26,713 nt of DNA from Psychrobacter sp. (GTDB taxonomy: Bacteria > Pseudomonadota > Gammaproteobacteria > Pseudomonadales > Moraxellaceae): positions 1 through 26,713 of the forward strand of contig JARIAA010000298.1 in the NCBI GenBank assembly GCA_029264635.1, given 5' to 3'. Positions 14,388 to 22,070 of the stretch are shown here, one piece after another. How positions within the stretch are numbered: position 1 is the stretch's first letter; each line of letters opens with the position of its first letter. Position numbers and translations under genes: made by a program. The notes under the pieces were generated by a model. The model had not been told where the DNA came from and made no database searches. It saw only the letters and a program-made list of their open reading frames with translations.

Positions 14388-16937
14388 ATGAGTAGCACTG
14401 ATACCTTAACGGCGTCTCAACCCTCGACAAATATACAGGCTCTGGATGCAACCACACACGCGAATATTCACGACAAACTTGCTCGCGCGCTTGGCATTAA
14501 GACTGCTCAAGTCAATGCGTTTGTCAAACTCTACGACGACGGGGCAACGGTGCCCTTTATTGCGCGTTATCGCAAAGAGAAGACTCAAAATCTTGATGAT
14601 GCGCAGCTGCGAGCTTTAGAGAAGTCGCTTAATTATGAACGCGACATGGCAACCCGTCGCCTCAAAATTACAGAGCTACTGAGCACGCAGGGCAATCTGA
14701 CCGACGAGCTACAGACCCGTATTGATCATGCGACGTCTAAGCTTGAGCTTGAAGATATTTACTTACCGTACCGTCCGCGCCGCCGCTCACCCGCTGCTAA
14801 AGCCCGTGCTGCAGGTCTCGATGTTGCCGCACAAACACTTTTGACCCAAGAAATTACGCCAATAGCAGCACTCGCTGATTATCAAGCGCCATCTAGCATC
14901 TCTGATGACAACGGTAATGAGATTGACATTGATTTCAGTGATAGCGAAAAACAATTGGCTGGTGTACAAGCCATTATTATCGATGAATGGACGCAAGCAC
15001 TGGATCTACTTGACAATTTGCGTAACGGCTTTGCTAAAACGGCAAGTATCGTATCGAGTGTTGCCAGTGATGAGAAGCGAGAAGTTGGCGAGAAGTTCAA
15101 AGACTACTTTGAGCACAGTGAAAGCCTTGCACGCCTGCCCAATCATCGCCTATTAGCGATGTTACGTGGTCGCCAAGAAAACGTCTTGGGGCTCAAAATT
15201 GAAGGCGAAGATACTCCCTTTATCGAAAAAATTATTGCTCATTTCGATATCGATACCAAAGCTCCTACCGAACGTCGAGAGTTCTTAGCCGAAGCGGCCA
15301 GTAGCTTGTGGAAAGACAAATGGCGTCCACATATCGAACATCGCTTATTAACTGAGAAGCGCCTAGCTGCCGAGGCCGACGCGATTGATGTCTTTGCCAA
15401 TAATTTACAGCATTTGTTGATGTCCGCACCTGCTGGACGTAAAGTGATTTTAGGCGTTGATCCTGGTATCCGCCATGGCGTTAAAATGGCGATTGTCGAT
15501 GCGCAAGGCCATGTTATGCTGGATAGCGAAGACAAGCCCGTCGTAGCAACGGTCTATCCTTTTGCCCCTGACAATAAGATGGATGAAGCCAAAAAAGTCA
15601 TTGATGACTTATTGAACACTTATAACGTTGATCTAGTGGCTATCGGTAATGGTACGGCGAGCCGCGAAACCGATGCGATGGTTAAAGAGATTTTGGCTGC
15701 CAATAATGGCCTAAAAGCAAAAGCCGTTATCGTTAATGAGTCTGGTGCATCTGTCTATTCTGCCAGTGAGCTTGCTAGTGATGAGCTTGGTAATCTAGAT
15801 GTCTCTGTACGCGGCGCGGTGTCTATCGCGCGCCGCTTGCAAGATCCGCTCTCAGAGCTGGTCAAACTTGATCCAAAAGCGATTGGGGTTGGTCAGTATC
15901 AGCATGATGTCAACCAAAGCCAGCTAGCAGATAGTCTGGACAAGGTGACCCAAGATAGCGTGAACGCAGTTGGTGTGGATGTCAACACAGCAAGTCCTGC
16001 TATCTTAGCTCATATCGCTGGTCTGAATCGTAACGTCGCGCAGCAAATCGTCACTTACCGCAAAGAGCATGGGGCCTTTGATAGCCGTGAAGCGCTTAAA
16101 AACGTGCCGCGCTTAGGCGCTAAGACCTTTGAGCAAGCAGCAGGTTTCTTACGCATACATGATGGTAGCAATCCACTTGACGCGACTGGTGTGCATCCAG
16201 AAAGCTACGCGCTGGTCGACAGCTTACTTGTACAAACTGGTAAAGCGTTACCAGAGGTACTGGGCAATGATGCTGTGCTAAACACGATTGATACCAGTGC
16301 GCTTGCAGCTAATGATGACAATATCAGTGTCACGGCTATTATGGATGAGCTTGCCAAACCAGCACGCGATCCACGTCCTGAGTTCAAAACGGCTAATTTC
16401 CGTGAAGACGTCAATAGTATCAAGGACTTACAAGAGGGCATGCAGCTTGAAGGTGTTGTCACTAACGTGACGGCCTTTGGTTGCTTTGTTGATGTCGGTG
16501 TACACCAAGATGGCTTAGTACATATCTCACAGATGGCTAATGACTTCGTCGCAGACCCTATGAATCGCGTCAAGCCAGGCGACATCGTCTCGGTACGTGT
16601 CATCTCTATTGATGAAAAACGAGGCCGTATCGGCTTTAGTATGAAGCCTGAGTCTGAAAAACCAGCACGTCCAGCAGCGAAGCCTACTGCAGCAAATACT
16701 GGTAGTGATGACAAAGCCAGTCGTCCACCACGCAGCAAAGCGAATAGCAACCATGCAAACAGTGACCGTCCAGCAGCTGATAGGCGTCCATCAAAGCCGC
16801 GTGGCAACCGTCAGGACAAAGACAACGCCAATAATCGTAGCAAAGCCCCTAGAGCTGAAAAATCAGAAGCACCTAACAAGATCGGTACTCTCGGTGCACT
16901 ACTACAAGAAGCAGGCGTAACTAAAACTAAGAAATAA
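14388..16937 (+). CDS. tex: Tex-family RNA-binding protein (YhgF)
   Basis: Tex is a cytoplasmic nucleic-acid-binding protein related to eukaryotic Spt6 and linked to transcription. Order of domains: an N-terminal helical part (TVPFIARYRKE near 52, LEDIYLPYRPRRR near 124), a YqgF/RNase H-like domain with ILGVDPGIRHG (Asp358), tandem helix-hairpin-helix elements (~527-590, NTASPAILAHIAGL and LKNVPRLGAKTF), and a C-terminal S1 domain (~683-752, GVVTNVTAFGCFVDVG and QDGLVHIS). At 849 residues it is somewhat longer than E. coli YhgF; the last ~95 residues are a basic, Pro/Ala/Asn-rich tail ending in Lys residues. ATG 14388 has only a close ACGGA upstream, a poor ribosome site. It is a single gene between a promoter and a terminator. 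Confidence 0.95.
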   Translation: MSSTDTLTASQPSTNIQALDATTHANIHDKLARALGIKTAQVNAFVKLYDDGATVPFIARYRKEKTQNLDDAQLRALEKSLNYERDMATRRLKITELLSTQGNLTDELQTRIDHATSKLELEDIYLPYRPRRRSPAAKARAAGLDVAAQTLLTQEITPIAALADYQAPSSISDDNGNEIDIDFSDSEKQLAGVQAIIIDEWTQALDLLDNLRNGFAKTASIVSSVASDEKREVGEKFKDYFEHSESLARLPNHRLLAMLRGRQENVLGLKIEGEDTPFIEKIIAHFDIDTKAPTERREFLAEAASSLWKDKWRPHIEHRLLTEKRLAAEADAIDVFANNLQHLLMSAPAGRKVILGVDPGIRHGVKMAIVDAQGHVMLDSEDKPVVATVYPFAPDNKMDEAKKVIDDLLNTYNVDLVAIGNGTASRETDAMVKEILAANNGLKAKAVIVNESGASVYSASELASDELGNLDVSVRGAVSIARRLQDPLSELVKLDPKAIGVGQYQHDVNQSQLADSLDKVTQDSVNAVGVDVNTASPAILAHIAGLNRNVAQQIVTYRKEHGAFDSREALKNVPRLGAKTFEQAAGFLRIHDGSNPLDATGVHPESYALVDSLLVQTGKALPEVLGNDAVLNTIDTSALAANDDNISVTAIMDELAKPARDPRPEFKTANFREDVNSIKDLQEGMQLEGVVTNVTAFGCFVDVGVHQDGLVHISQMANDFVADPMNRVKPGDIVSVRVISIDEKRGRIGFSMKPESEKPARPAAKPTAANTGSDDKASRPPRSKANSNHANSDRPAADRRPSKPRGNRQDKDNANNRSKAPRAEKSEAPNKIGTLGALLQEAGVTKTKK

Positions 16938-16961
16938 TAGCGAGTAATGGATAGAACAACG

Positions 16962-16993
16962 TAAAAAAGGCAGCCAAATGGCTGCCTTTTTTA
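16962..16993. terminator. Terminator after tex
   Basis: A 14-bp perfect stem (core AAGGCAGCC/GGCTGCCTT) with an AAAT loop and six T residues. It also serves the convergent minus-strand gene that ends at 17038. Confidence 0.95.
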
Positions 16994-17037
16994 TAAATAT
17001 TACAGTTTATAATGCACTCATAGCTATTTGGGAGATC

Positions 17038-17547
17038 TTAGCGTGGCACAACACGGCGATTCTCGCTAAATTCAACTTGAGCGGGCTGGGTAGCTAGTAA
17101 TTCACCACGGCTATCTTTTTTCATTTCTTGCAGCGTAACCGCTACGTTCGTACCACTAGGTATACCATTAACCGTTTCACCAGCGATTAATGGCTGATAT
17201 TCAGTACTACTGTGCTGCTGGTTTAGCGTCTGTGGTGCGGCAGGAGCAGCTGTAGCATTATTCATCGCATCAGGATTATTCATCGCATCAGGATTGTTCA
17301 TCATGTCAGGGTTAGTCATCTCTTCAGGATTTGTCTCGACGACCGTTTCATCAGTTTCGACTTCACCTGGTTGAGTCGCTAGTAACTCACCATCAGGACC
17401 TTCAATTTCAGCTTGTAAAGTATTATCAGCAGGGGCAGTGCGCATATCTGCTGGAATGATATCAGCGCTGTCGCTAGGCGCTGCCATCGCTAAGCTTGGC
17501 ATCACTAAAGCGGTGCCTATGATTAATGATAAAGTACGGTTTTGCAT
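17038..17547 (-). CDS. Small exported protein with internal repeats, function unknown
   Basis: Not recognised. It has 169 residues with a clear signal peptide (MQNRTLSLIIGTALVMPSLAMA, cut after residue 22). The mature part is acidic in the middle. It carries a duplicated segment: GELLATQP at 53-60 and again at 148-155, each followed by a [GA]-[EQ]-V-E sequence. Between them is a short tandem array of NPD-x-MNN (79-98). No cysteine, lipobox or membrane segment is seen after the signal. AAGGAA lies 8 bases before ATG 17547. It shares its leader style with the next gene upstream, 60 bases away, so the two probably form an operon or a duplicated pair. A periplasmic or surface location is inferred. 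Confidence 0.8.
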   Translation of the reverse strand: MQNRTLSLIIGTALVMPSLAMAAPSDSADIIPADMRTAPADNTLQAEIEGPDGELLATQPGEVETDETVVETNPEEMTNPDMMNNPDAMNNPDAMNNATAAPAAPQTLNQQHSSTEYQPLIAGETVNGIPSGTNVAVTLQEMKKDSRGELLATQPAQVEFSENRRVVPR

Positions 17548-17607
17548 CAGTTCATTCCTTGAGTCACAAGTTTCATTTATCAGATTTAGAATTTCCTAAA
17601 GAAACTT

Positions 17608-17979
17608 TTACTGAAAATCATCTTCAGCAACTGGGTTCTCTACTTCTGGATCTTGTGGCGCTGCATAATCAGTAGGCGCTGTCACAGGTGGATATTCTTC
17701 AGCATTACTTTGCTCATCAAGCCCCTGAGTATTAGCTTCCATAGCACTATTGTCAGCTTCATAGCCATTATTGACGTTAGGTTGATGAGCGCTATCAACG
17801 TTAGATTGATCGGTAGTTAAGTCAGTAGTACCTTCTTGTACCGCTCCTTCAACTTGCATAACACTTGGGTCAGCCGTTGCAGCCGCTTCGTTATAATCAA
17901 TGAGCTCAGCCATGGCCAAAGTTGGAACAGCAAGGGCGGCGCTAAGAAGTAATGATAAAGATAAAGTATTGTGTTTCAT
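17608..17979 (-). CDS. Small acidic exported protein, function unknown
   Basis: Not recognised. It has 123 residues with a signal peptide (MKHNTLSLSLLLSAALAVPTLAMA would be too long to be only the core; cut after AMA at residue 24). The mature part is strongly acidic, rich in Asp, Glu, Asn, Gln and Pro, with almost no basic residues and no cysteine, so it is probably disordered. The start resembles that of the neighbouring protein (N-x-TLSL, LAMA before the cut), and both have AAGGAATGA just before the ATG. A long inverted repeat lies immediately upstream (18005-18065). The function cannot be inferred from sequence. Confidence 0.78.
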   Translation of the reverse strand: MKHNTLSLSLLLSAALAVPTLAMAELIDYNEAAATADPSVMQVEGAVQEGTTDLTTDQSNVDSAHQPNVNNGYEADNSAMEANTQGLDEQSNAEEYPPVTAPTDYAAPQDPEVENPVAEDDFQ

Positions 17980-18004
17980 GAGTCATTCCTTGGAAAAAAG
18001 TTTT

Positions 18005-18065
18005 ACAATGGTTAAGTTTAATAAGAATACTAACTATCAGTATGAGTGTTAAACTTAACTATTGT
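18005..18065 (-). promoter_or_regulatory. Long inverted repeat in the leader of the acidic exported-protein gene
   Basis: Arms 18005-18021 and 18049-18065 pair over 17 bases with a single G-T mismatch. The 27-base loop itself contains ATACT/AGTAT. Read on the minus strand, the structure is followed by AAAAC and a T6 run, then the ribosome site of the gene starting at 17979. It could be an attenuator, a terminator for upstream transcription, an mRNA-stabilising stem or a protein-binding dyad. Confidence 0.6.
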
Positions 18066-18406
18066 TTATAAAATTTATTTCTGCTAATATATTAAGTTAA
18101 TATATTTAACATATGAGACCAAAATAAAATCATGGCAGATACTAAGATATCCATCATGATTCAGTTAACTTAAGATAGCGGCTGAATAATCTATCAAATC
18201 AGTCATTTTATCTTGGATACAAAAATACCAGCTCTAAGGCTGGTATTTCAGTGGTAAACTCATTAAAGGTCTAACAGCTTGATGTATTCGTGTGACGTTA
18301 TGCAAGTGCTGTGTCTGTGCTTTAGTACGGAATTTATGTAAAGTTATCAGTACTCTAAAAAATCAGCACTCTCAAAAACAGTAGCTAGCTACGTACGATC
18401 AAACAC
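18066..18406. other. Intergenic DNA between two exported-protein genes
   Basis: No gene found. It holds AT-rich sequence that must contain the promoter for the 17979 gene, plus a minus-strand terminator at 18221-18248 (listed separately). The stretch TATATTAAGTTAATATA near 18088-18104 is a palindrome-like AT block. Confidence 0.45.
18221..18248 (-). terminator. Terminator downstream of the exported-protein gene that ends at 18407
   Basis: A 10-bp perfect stem AAATACCAGC (18223-18232) / GCTGGTATTT (18239-18248) with a 6-base loop. On the minus strand five T residues close it. It lies about 160 bases past the stop codon. Confidence 0.8.
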
Positions 18407-19237
18407 TTATTCTACGATGACATATTTGCCTGTATTTGGGTCAATAATGCGTTGATGGTTATCATTATTAGGTACACGAGTAACTGGGAACGTTTGGTTG
18501 ATTTCTATATTATCAATAACATTCGCATCTGCTTCTTGGCCAAGAATGACAGTACGCTCAGCGCCATCTTCAATAGCAATGGTGGTACCAGCAGCAGTAT
18601 TAATGCGTTTAATTTGATCTTCTGGTACGTAAATCACTTCTTTTACGCTGTATTTGGCTGGACGGATAACACGTTTGGTTTCGATAATAACAGGTTCCAC
18701 AGTGCGTTGTTCTGCAATAGCTAGCTGGGCTTCTGGGGCTTTGGCTTCACTAACGACAGGCGTTGGAAACTTATCGCCAAAATGGTTGTCACATTGCTGC
18801 ATACTCAAGCGTACAGGGTCGCCGTTTTTATTCATATATACGTTTACAGGCATATCAGGAGCGATCGGTACATATTTACCGACTAAAGCACCTGAAACTC
18901 CATAGCGACCATCTGATTGACCGACGCCTAAATCGCAAGCCCCAGCTTCATAATTCGCTGTTCTTAGACGGTTACTATCAACCACATTTTGAGGAATCAT
19001 GACTTCAGATAAGCGCATTTTTTTGACAGATGCTTCGCCAGAACGGCGCTTTGGGTTTTGATAAGTATAAGGCGTGTAGAACTTAGCAGAGCCGTTTTTT
19101 ACGGCGGCTACACATTCATCATAGCTGTCATAGCCGACGTTACCATGTCCGTCAGTCACCATCGCAGCATTAGCAGAACTGGCAAACATAGCAAGACCTG
19201 AAGTTACTAAAGCTGCAGTTAATATATTTAATCTCAT
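18407..19237 (-). CDS. Exported protein of unknown function
   Basis: Not recognised. It has 276 residues from ATG 19237, preceded by AAGGGG. The signal peptide ends at SSANA (residue 24). The mature N-terminal half has three cysteines, in DECVAA, GACDLG and QQCDNH, and segments with aromatic and glycine residues (GHGNVGYDSYDEC, DGRYGVSGALVGKY). The C-terminal half is richer in Val, Ile and Glu and ends in DPNTGKYVIVE. There is no lipobox and no hydrophobic helix after the signal, so periplasmic or outer-surface location is likely. The frame is open upstream to 19270, but the signal peptide and ribosome site decide for 19237. It has its own promoter candidate, leader hairpin and terminator. 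Confidence 0.82.
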   Translation of the reverse strand: MRLNILTAALVTSGLAMFASSANAAMVTDGHGNVGYDSYDECVAAVKNGSAKFYTPYTYQNPKRRSGEASVKKMRLSEVMIPQNVVDSNRLRTANYEAGACDLGVGQSDGRYGVSGALVGKYVPIAPDMPVNVYMNKNGDPVRLSMQQCDNHFGDKFPTPVVSEAKAPEAQLAIAEQRTVEPVIIETKRVIRPAKYSVKEVIYVPEDQIKRINTAAGTTIAIEDGAERTVILGQEADANVIDNIEINQTFPVTRVPNNDNHQRIIDPNTGKYVIVE

Positions 19238-19267
19238 AGTCGTGTCCCCTTCATAATAGTGGTTTAT

Positions 19268-19289
19268 CATTATTTTCGGAAAAATAATG
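19268..19289 (-). promoter_or_regulatory. Leader hairpin with UCCG tetraloop
   Basis: Arms CATTATTTT (19268-19276) and AAAATAATG (19281-19289) form a perfect 9-bp stem. In the minus-strand RNA the loop is UCCG, a member of the UNCG tetraloops, though closed by A/U pairs. It lies between the promoter candidate and the start codon at 19237, so it is probably part of the 5' UTR. Confidence 0.45.
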
Positions 19290-19343
19290 GCCGTTAATAT
19301 TTTTCTAGTGATTCGTTTTAAATTTATAAATGATTCTTAATGT

Positions 19344-19371
19344 TTTATATAATCGTTTTTCTTAGTCACAA
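19344..19371 (-). promoter_or_regulatory. Candidate promoter for the exported protein at 18407-19237
   Basis: On the minus strand, TTGTGA (19371-19366) and TATAAA (19349-19344) are 16 bases apart. Transcription would begin near 19337, leaving a leader of about 100 bases that contains the 19268-19289 hairpin. Confidence 0.5.
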
Positions 19372-19600
19372 TCTTCACAATCTGATAACTTTATCAAGGG
19401 TACGTGATATAAACTGCTTTCACTATGTCATTGCATTAACGAAGTGTATCTATATGTATTGTATATACGATAATTGGCAATATTGTTTACCTAGAATATA
19501 CGTTATTATTGTTTGTTAACATTAAATCTTTCATTCGCAAAATTTATATAATTAAACATATAGTTTTTTTATTCTAAAAATATAAGCAAGAAATGAATAA
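19372..19600. other. AT-rich spacer
   Basis: Very AT-rich DNA between the exported-protein promoter and the terminator of the oxidoreductase gene. I see no gene, RNA or strong repeat in it. Confidence 0.4.
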
Positions 19601-19601
19601 T

Positions 19602-19632
19602 AAAAAGCCGCATCTTAGTCATAAGATGCGGC
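19602..19632 (-). terminator. Terminator of the saccharopine-dehydrogenase-like gene
   Basis: An 11-bp perfect stem GCCGCATCTTA (19607-19617) / TAAGATGCGGC (19622-19632) with a GTCA loop. On the minus strand it runs into TTTTTA, 48 bases after the stop codon. Confidence 0.9.
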
Positions 19633-19680
19633 AACTGGCTTTACACTACTATTCTTTTGTTTCTGACGTTACTAATCATC

Positions 19681-21018
19681 TCAATCGTTGCTATCGACAA
19701 CCTCAAAGCTAAGACCTGCATGAGTCTCTAACCGAGTTAGCAGTTTTTCGCCCATCGCCGAGGCAGGTGTCCAAAAACCTCCCGCTATATCCTCTCTAGA
19801 AATATCTTGGGCAAGACATAAAGCGGACTGTGCTAGCATTCGTGACGTGCTGCCATAGCCTGGGTCTTTATCGCCCGTGACCTTGGTATGAATCTTCTCT
19901 TTTTTAGACGTTTCGCCAAAGAATCGAATATCAAAATAGCCATTTTCTTGTTCCGACTTAGACGGACCATCGCCTGACTTAGTTAGTACATGCTTCGATA
20001 AAAATTCGCGGCTAGGCTTAATGCTCATTGCTGTAGCAAAACCCAACAATCCAACGCTCATACCGTAACTCATGAGTTTACCTTTGACGCCATCCTTCAT
20101 CCACATTGCTTCATCATACTTGAAGTTGCGTCCATATTCGTATCCAAGTAACTGGTTGCTGTGATGAACGATACGTGTATTAATGCTTGCCATGACAAAA
20201 GGTGCTAACCAGCGCTCATGTTCGCTATCGTATTCAGGCTTACTCACATTGTCTTGGCGTACGCTCGGCGCGTTTTTGTCATCATTTAGCAAATAGGGGT
20301 TAGCCAACTGCTTACGACGGGCTTTATCTTTACCTACTTCTTCAAATATCGTCGCCATAGAAGCAATAGTACCGCCTGACAGGCCGCCTTTGGCTGCCTT
20401 CACACGCATATTAATGACTTCACAAGGAGCATCAAATTTTGCTTCGGCTCGCTGCTGCGTAAAGAACACGCCTAGATCTGAAGGAATAGAATCAAAACCA
20501 CATGAATTGACGATACGGGCGCCACTGCTCTTTGCGTCGTCCTGATATTGGTCCATCATATCTTTAATAAAAATGGCTTCACCAGTCAGATCGACGTAAT
20601 CAGTACCGTTTTTGGTACAAGATTTAATTAAGGGTTCACCATATTTGAGATAAGGGCCGACAGTTGAGATGATGACCTTTGCTTGTTTGGTCATCTTATC
20701 AAGACTGGTCTCATCGTTACTATTAGCGATAATAATATCGACCTTTGCTTTTTCTTGACCGTCTTTTTGCGCCGCACTTAGTTCTGTTTGTAATGTTTCA
20801 AGTTTTTCTTGATCACGTCCTGCAATTGCCCACGTGACAGAATTTGAACCGTTTTGATTGCTTGGGTCTGACAAAAATTGGGTTAAATAATGGGCTGTGA
20901 TTTGACCAACAAAGCTGGTAGCTCCGTATAAGACCACTGCATAGGAACGCTCTTGATAAGGATGCTCTTGGATATTGGTATCGCTCGTCTGTTTCGCTGT
21001 GGTGTCCGTATTATTCAT
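19681..21018 (-). CDS. Saccharopine-dehydrogenase-like NAD(P)-binding oxidoreductase
   Basis: A 445-residue protein. The N-terminal Rossmann start is VVLYGATSFVGQITAHYL (GATSFVG at 32-38), followed by WAIAGRDQEKLE, and VISTVGPYLKYGEPLIKSC and NSCGFDSIPSDLGVFF farther on. This set is typical of the branch that contains mycobacterial trans-acting enoyl reductases and eukaryotic SCCPDH-like proteins, not of lysine-pathway saccharopine dehydrogenase. The substrate is unknown and a lipid-related one is only a guess. ATG 21018 is supported by AAGGGA 7 bases upstream; the frame continues back to 21057 without a ribosome site. It is a single gene with its own terminator. Confidence 0.85.
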   Translation of the reverse strand: MNNTDTTAKQTSDTNIQEHPYQERSYAVVLYGATSFVGQITAHYLTQFLSDPSNQNGSNSVTWAIAGRDQEKLETLQTELSAAQKDGQEKAKVDIIIANSNDETSLDKMTKQAKVIISTVGPYLKYGEPLIKSCTKNGTDYVDLTGEAIFIKDMMDQYQDDAKSSGARIVNSCGFDSIPSDLGVFFTQQRAEAKFDAPCEVINMRVKAAKGGLSGGTIASMATIFEEVGKDKARRKQLANPYLLNDDKNAPSVRQDNVSKPEYDSEHERWLAPFVMASINTRIVHHSNQLLGYEYGRNFKYDEAMWMKDGVKGKLMSYGMSVGLLGFATAMSIKPSREFLSKHVLTKSGDGPSKSEQENGYFDIRFFGETSKKEKIHTKVTGDKDPGYGSTSRMLAQSALCLAQDISREDIAGGFWTPASAMGEKLLTRLETHAGLSFEVVDSND

Positions 21019-21389
21019 TGTTATATCCCTTATGTTTGATTGAATAGAAGTCGTCAACTAAATAAAATAGTTAACTCAGTAAAAACAAAGCATACCTTAT
21101 CATTTGCCCCTAGGTGCCATAAATACCTTATAACCTGAATCTGCCATAAATGCGGCAATAAGACTACAAAGATTACACAACATATGGCGATTATTACCAA
21201 ACTCAACGTTTATCTGTTTAAAAGGTTGCTAATCTACTAGCACAACTTATAAGAATACTAACAACAACAAGCTTCAGTAGTTATGTGATTTAGCAAACTT
21301 CATAGTAACGAATGTTGATTAATTACTAATCATATTTTGCTTTATATAATTATTGATTATTGAATGCTTTTTATCTGAGGAGAATGACT
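21019..21389. other. Divergent intergenic region before ytjA
   Basis: 371 AT-rich bases between the oxidoreductase gene and ytjA. The only element I can place is a TATAAT at 21345-21350 on the plus strand, with a poor -35 (TTACTA, 21323-21328). Transcription from it would start near 21357, a sensible distance from ytjA. I see no RNA gene or strong hairpin. Confidence 0.4.
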
Positions 21390-21545
21390 ATGTTCCGTTG
21401 GGCTATTATATTTGCAGTTATTGCACTATTAGCAAGTTTGTTAGGGTTTGGCGGCGTCGCGGGCTTATCTGCAAACTTGGCTTATATTTTCTTAGCAGTT
21501 GCCGTCATCTTGTTTATCGTGGCATTTGTCAGCCGTAAAATGTAA
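21390..21545 (+). CDS. ytjA: YtjA-family small membrane protein (DUF1328)
   Basis: A 51-residue protein with two hydrophobic segments (about 4-22 and 28-47) and a basic end (SRKM). The start MFRWAIIF and the LLGFGGVAG turn are the family signature; E. coli YtjA begins MFRWGIIF and is nearly the same length. GAGGAG lies 7 bases before ATG 21390, an excellent ribosome site. It should sit in the inner membrane. The function is not established. It is a single gene followed by a terminator. Confidence 0.93.
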   Translation: MFRWAIIFAVIALLASLLGFGGVAGLSANLAYIFLAVAVILFIVAFVSRKM

Positions 21546-21573
21546 GTATTAAAAAGTATTTCTCACTCTACTT

Positions 21574-21605
21574 AAAAAAATGTCCTTACTTAAGGACATT
21601 TTTTT
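21574..21605. terminator. Bidirectional terminator between ytjA and phhB
   Basis: Complementary arms of 15 bases (core ATGTCCTTA/TAAGGACAT) meet at a two-base centre, so the real loop is a few bases larger. A7 and T7 flanks allow use from both sides. Confidence 0.93.
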
Positions 21606-21654
21606 GTGCTGATTTTCGTGAACATGACTTCTGCAAGCAATGAATATCTAAAGA

Positions 21655-21948
21655 TTAAAACCGTTTTTGCTGGAGAATATATTCCATACGTTTCGCTAGG
21701 CGAATATCGTGACTTGTAATACCGCCTGTATCACTCGTAGTCAGGCGTACTTCGACTATGTTATAGATATTTTTCCATTCAGGATGATGTTCAAGCGCCT
21801 CTGCATAAAAAGCGGCTTGAGTCATAAAAGTCATAGCTTCAATAAAGTCGCTAAAATGATAAGTCTTGATTATGCTGTCACCATCACGCTGCCAACCAGC
21901 AAGGTCTTCTAGCTGCATATCAATTTGTTCATTAGATAAACTACTCAT
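21655..21948 (-). CDS. phhB: Pterin-4a-carbinolamine dehydratase
   Basis: Dehydrates 4a-hydroxytetrahydrobiopterin or its bacterial equivalent, regenerating the pterin cofactor of phenylalanine hydroxylase. The 97-residue length is typical. The active-site sequence EHHPEW (53-58) and the later TGGITSHDIRLAK (74-86) are both diagnostic. AAGGAT lies 7 bases before ATG 21948. No phhA (phenylalanine hydroxylase) is in the window, so its hydroxylase must be elsewhere, or the protein serves another pterin or molybdopterin-related role. An inverted repeat ending in T6 lies directly upstream (21985-22058). Confidence 0.94.
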   Translation of the reverse strand: MSSLSNEQIDMQLEDLAGWQRDGDSIIKTYHFSDFIEAMTFMTQAAFYAEALEHHPEWKNIYNIVEVRLTTSDTGGITSHDIRLAKRMEYILQQKRF

Positions 21949-21984
21949 ATTGATATCCTTTATTATTATATGGTGGTCAAAAAA

Positions 21985-22058
21985 CCTACCTATTACTCAT
22001 CTTGTAAGATATATTATTTAATAAATATACCATCAGCTATGTCAAGTTGATAGGTAGG
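21985..22058 (-). promoter_or_regulatory. Inverted repeat with T-run between the acetyltransferase gene and phhB
   Basis: CCTACCTATTA (21985-21995) pairs with TGATAGGTAGG (22048-22058) over 11 bases with one wobble. In minus-strand RNA the right-hand arm is followed by U6 and then the phhB ribosome site. The 52-base loop has an inner AT stem. It may terminate the acetyltransferase transcript or attenuate phhB. Confidence 0.5.
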
Positions 22059-22070
22059 AGAATGTTTGTA

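Noticed and set aside
16205..16807. 200-codon open frame on the minus strand inside tex
   Set aside because: It lies opposite a well-conserved coding region (end of the helical part and S1 domain), and its translation is Ser/Leu/Thr-rich with no recognisable domain or ribosome site. It is a shadow of tex codon usage.
19681..21018. Lysine-pathway saccharopine dehydrogenase
   Set aside because: The GATSFVG start and GFDSIPSD motif belong to the enoyl-reductase/SCCPDH-like branch, and no lysine genes are nearby.
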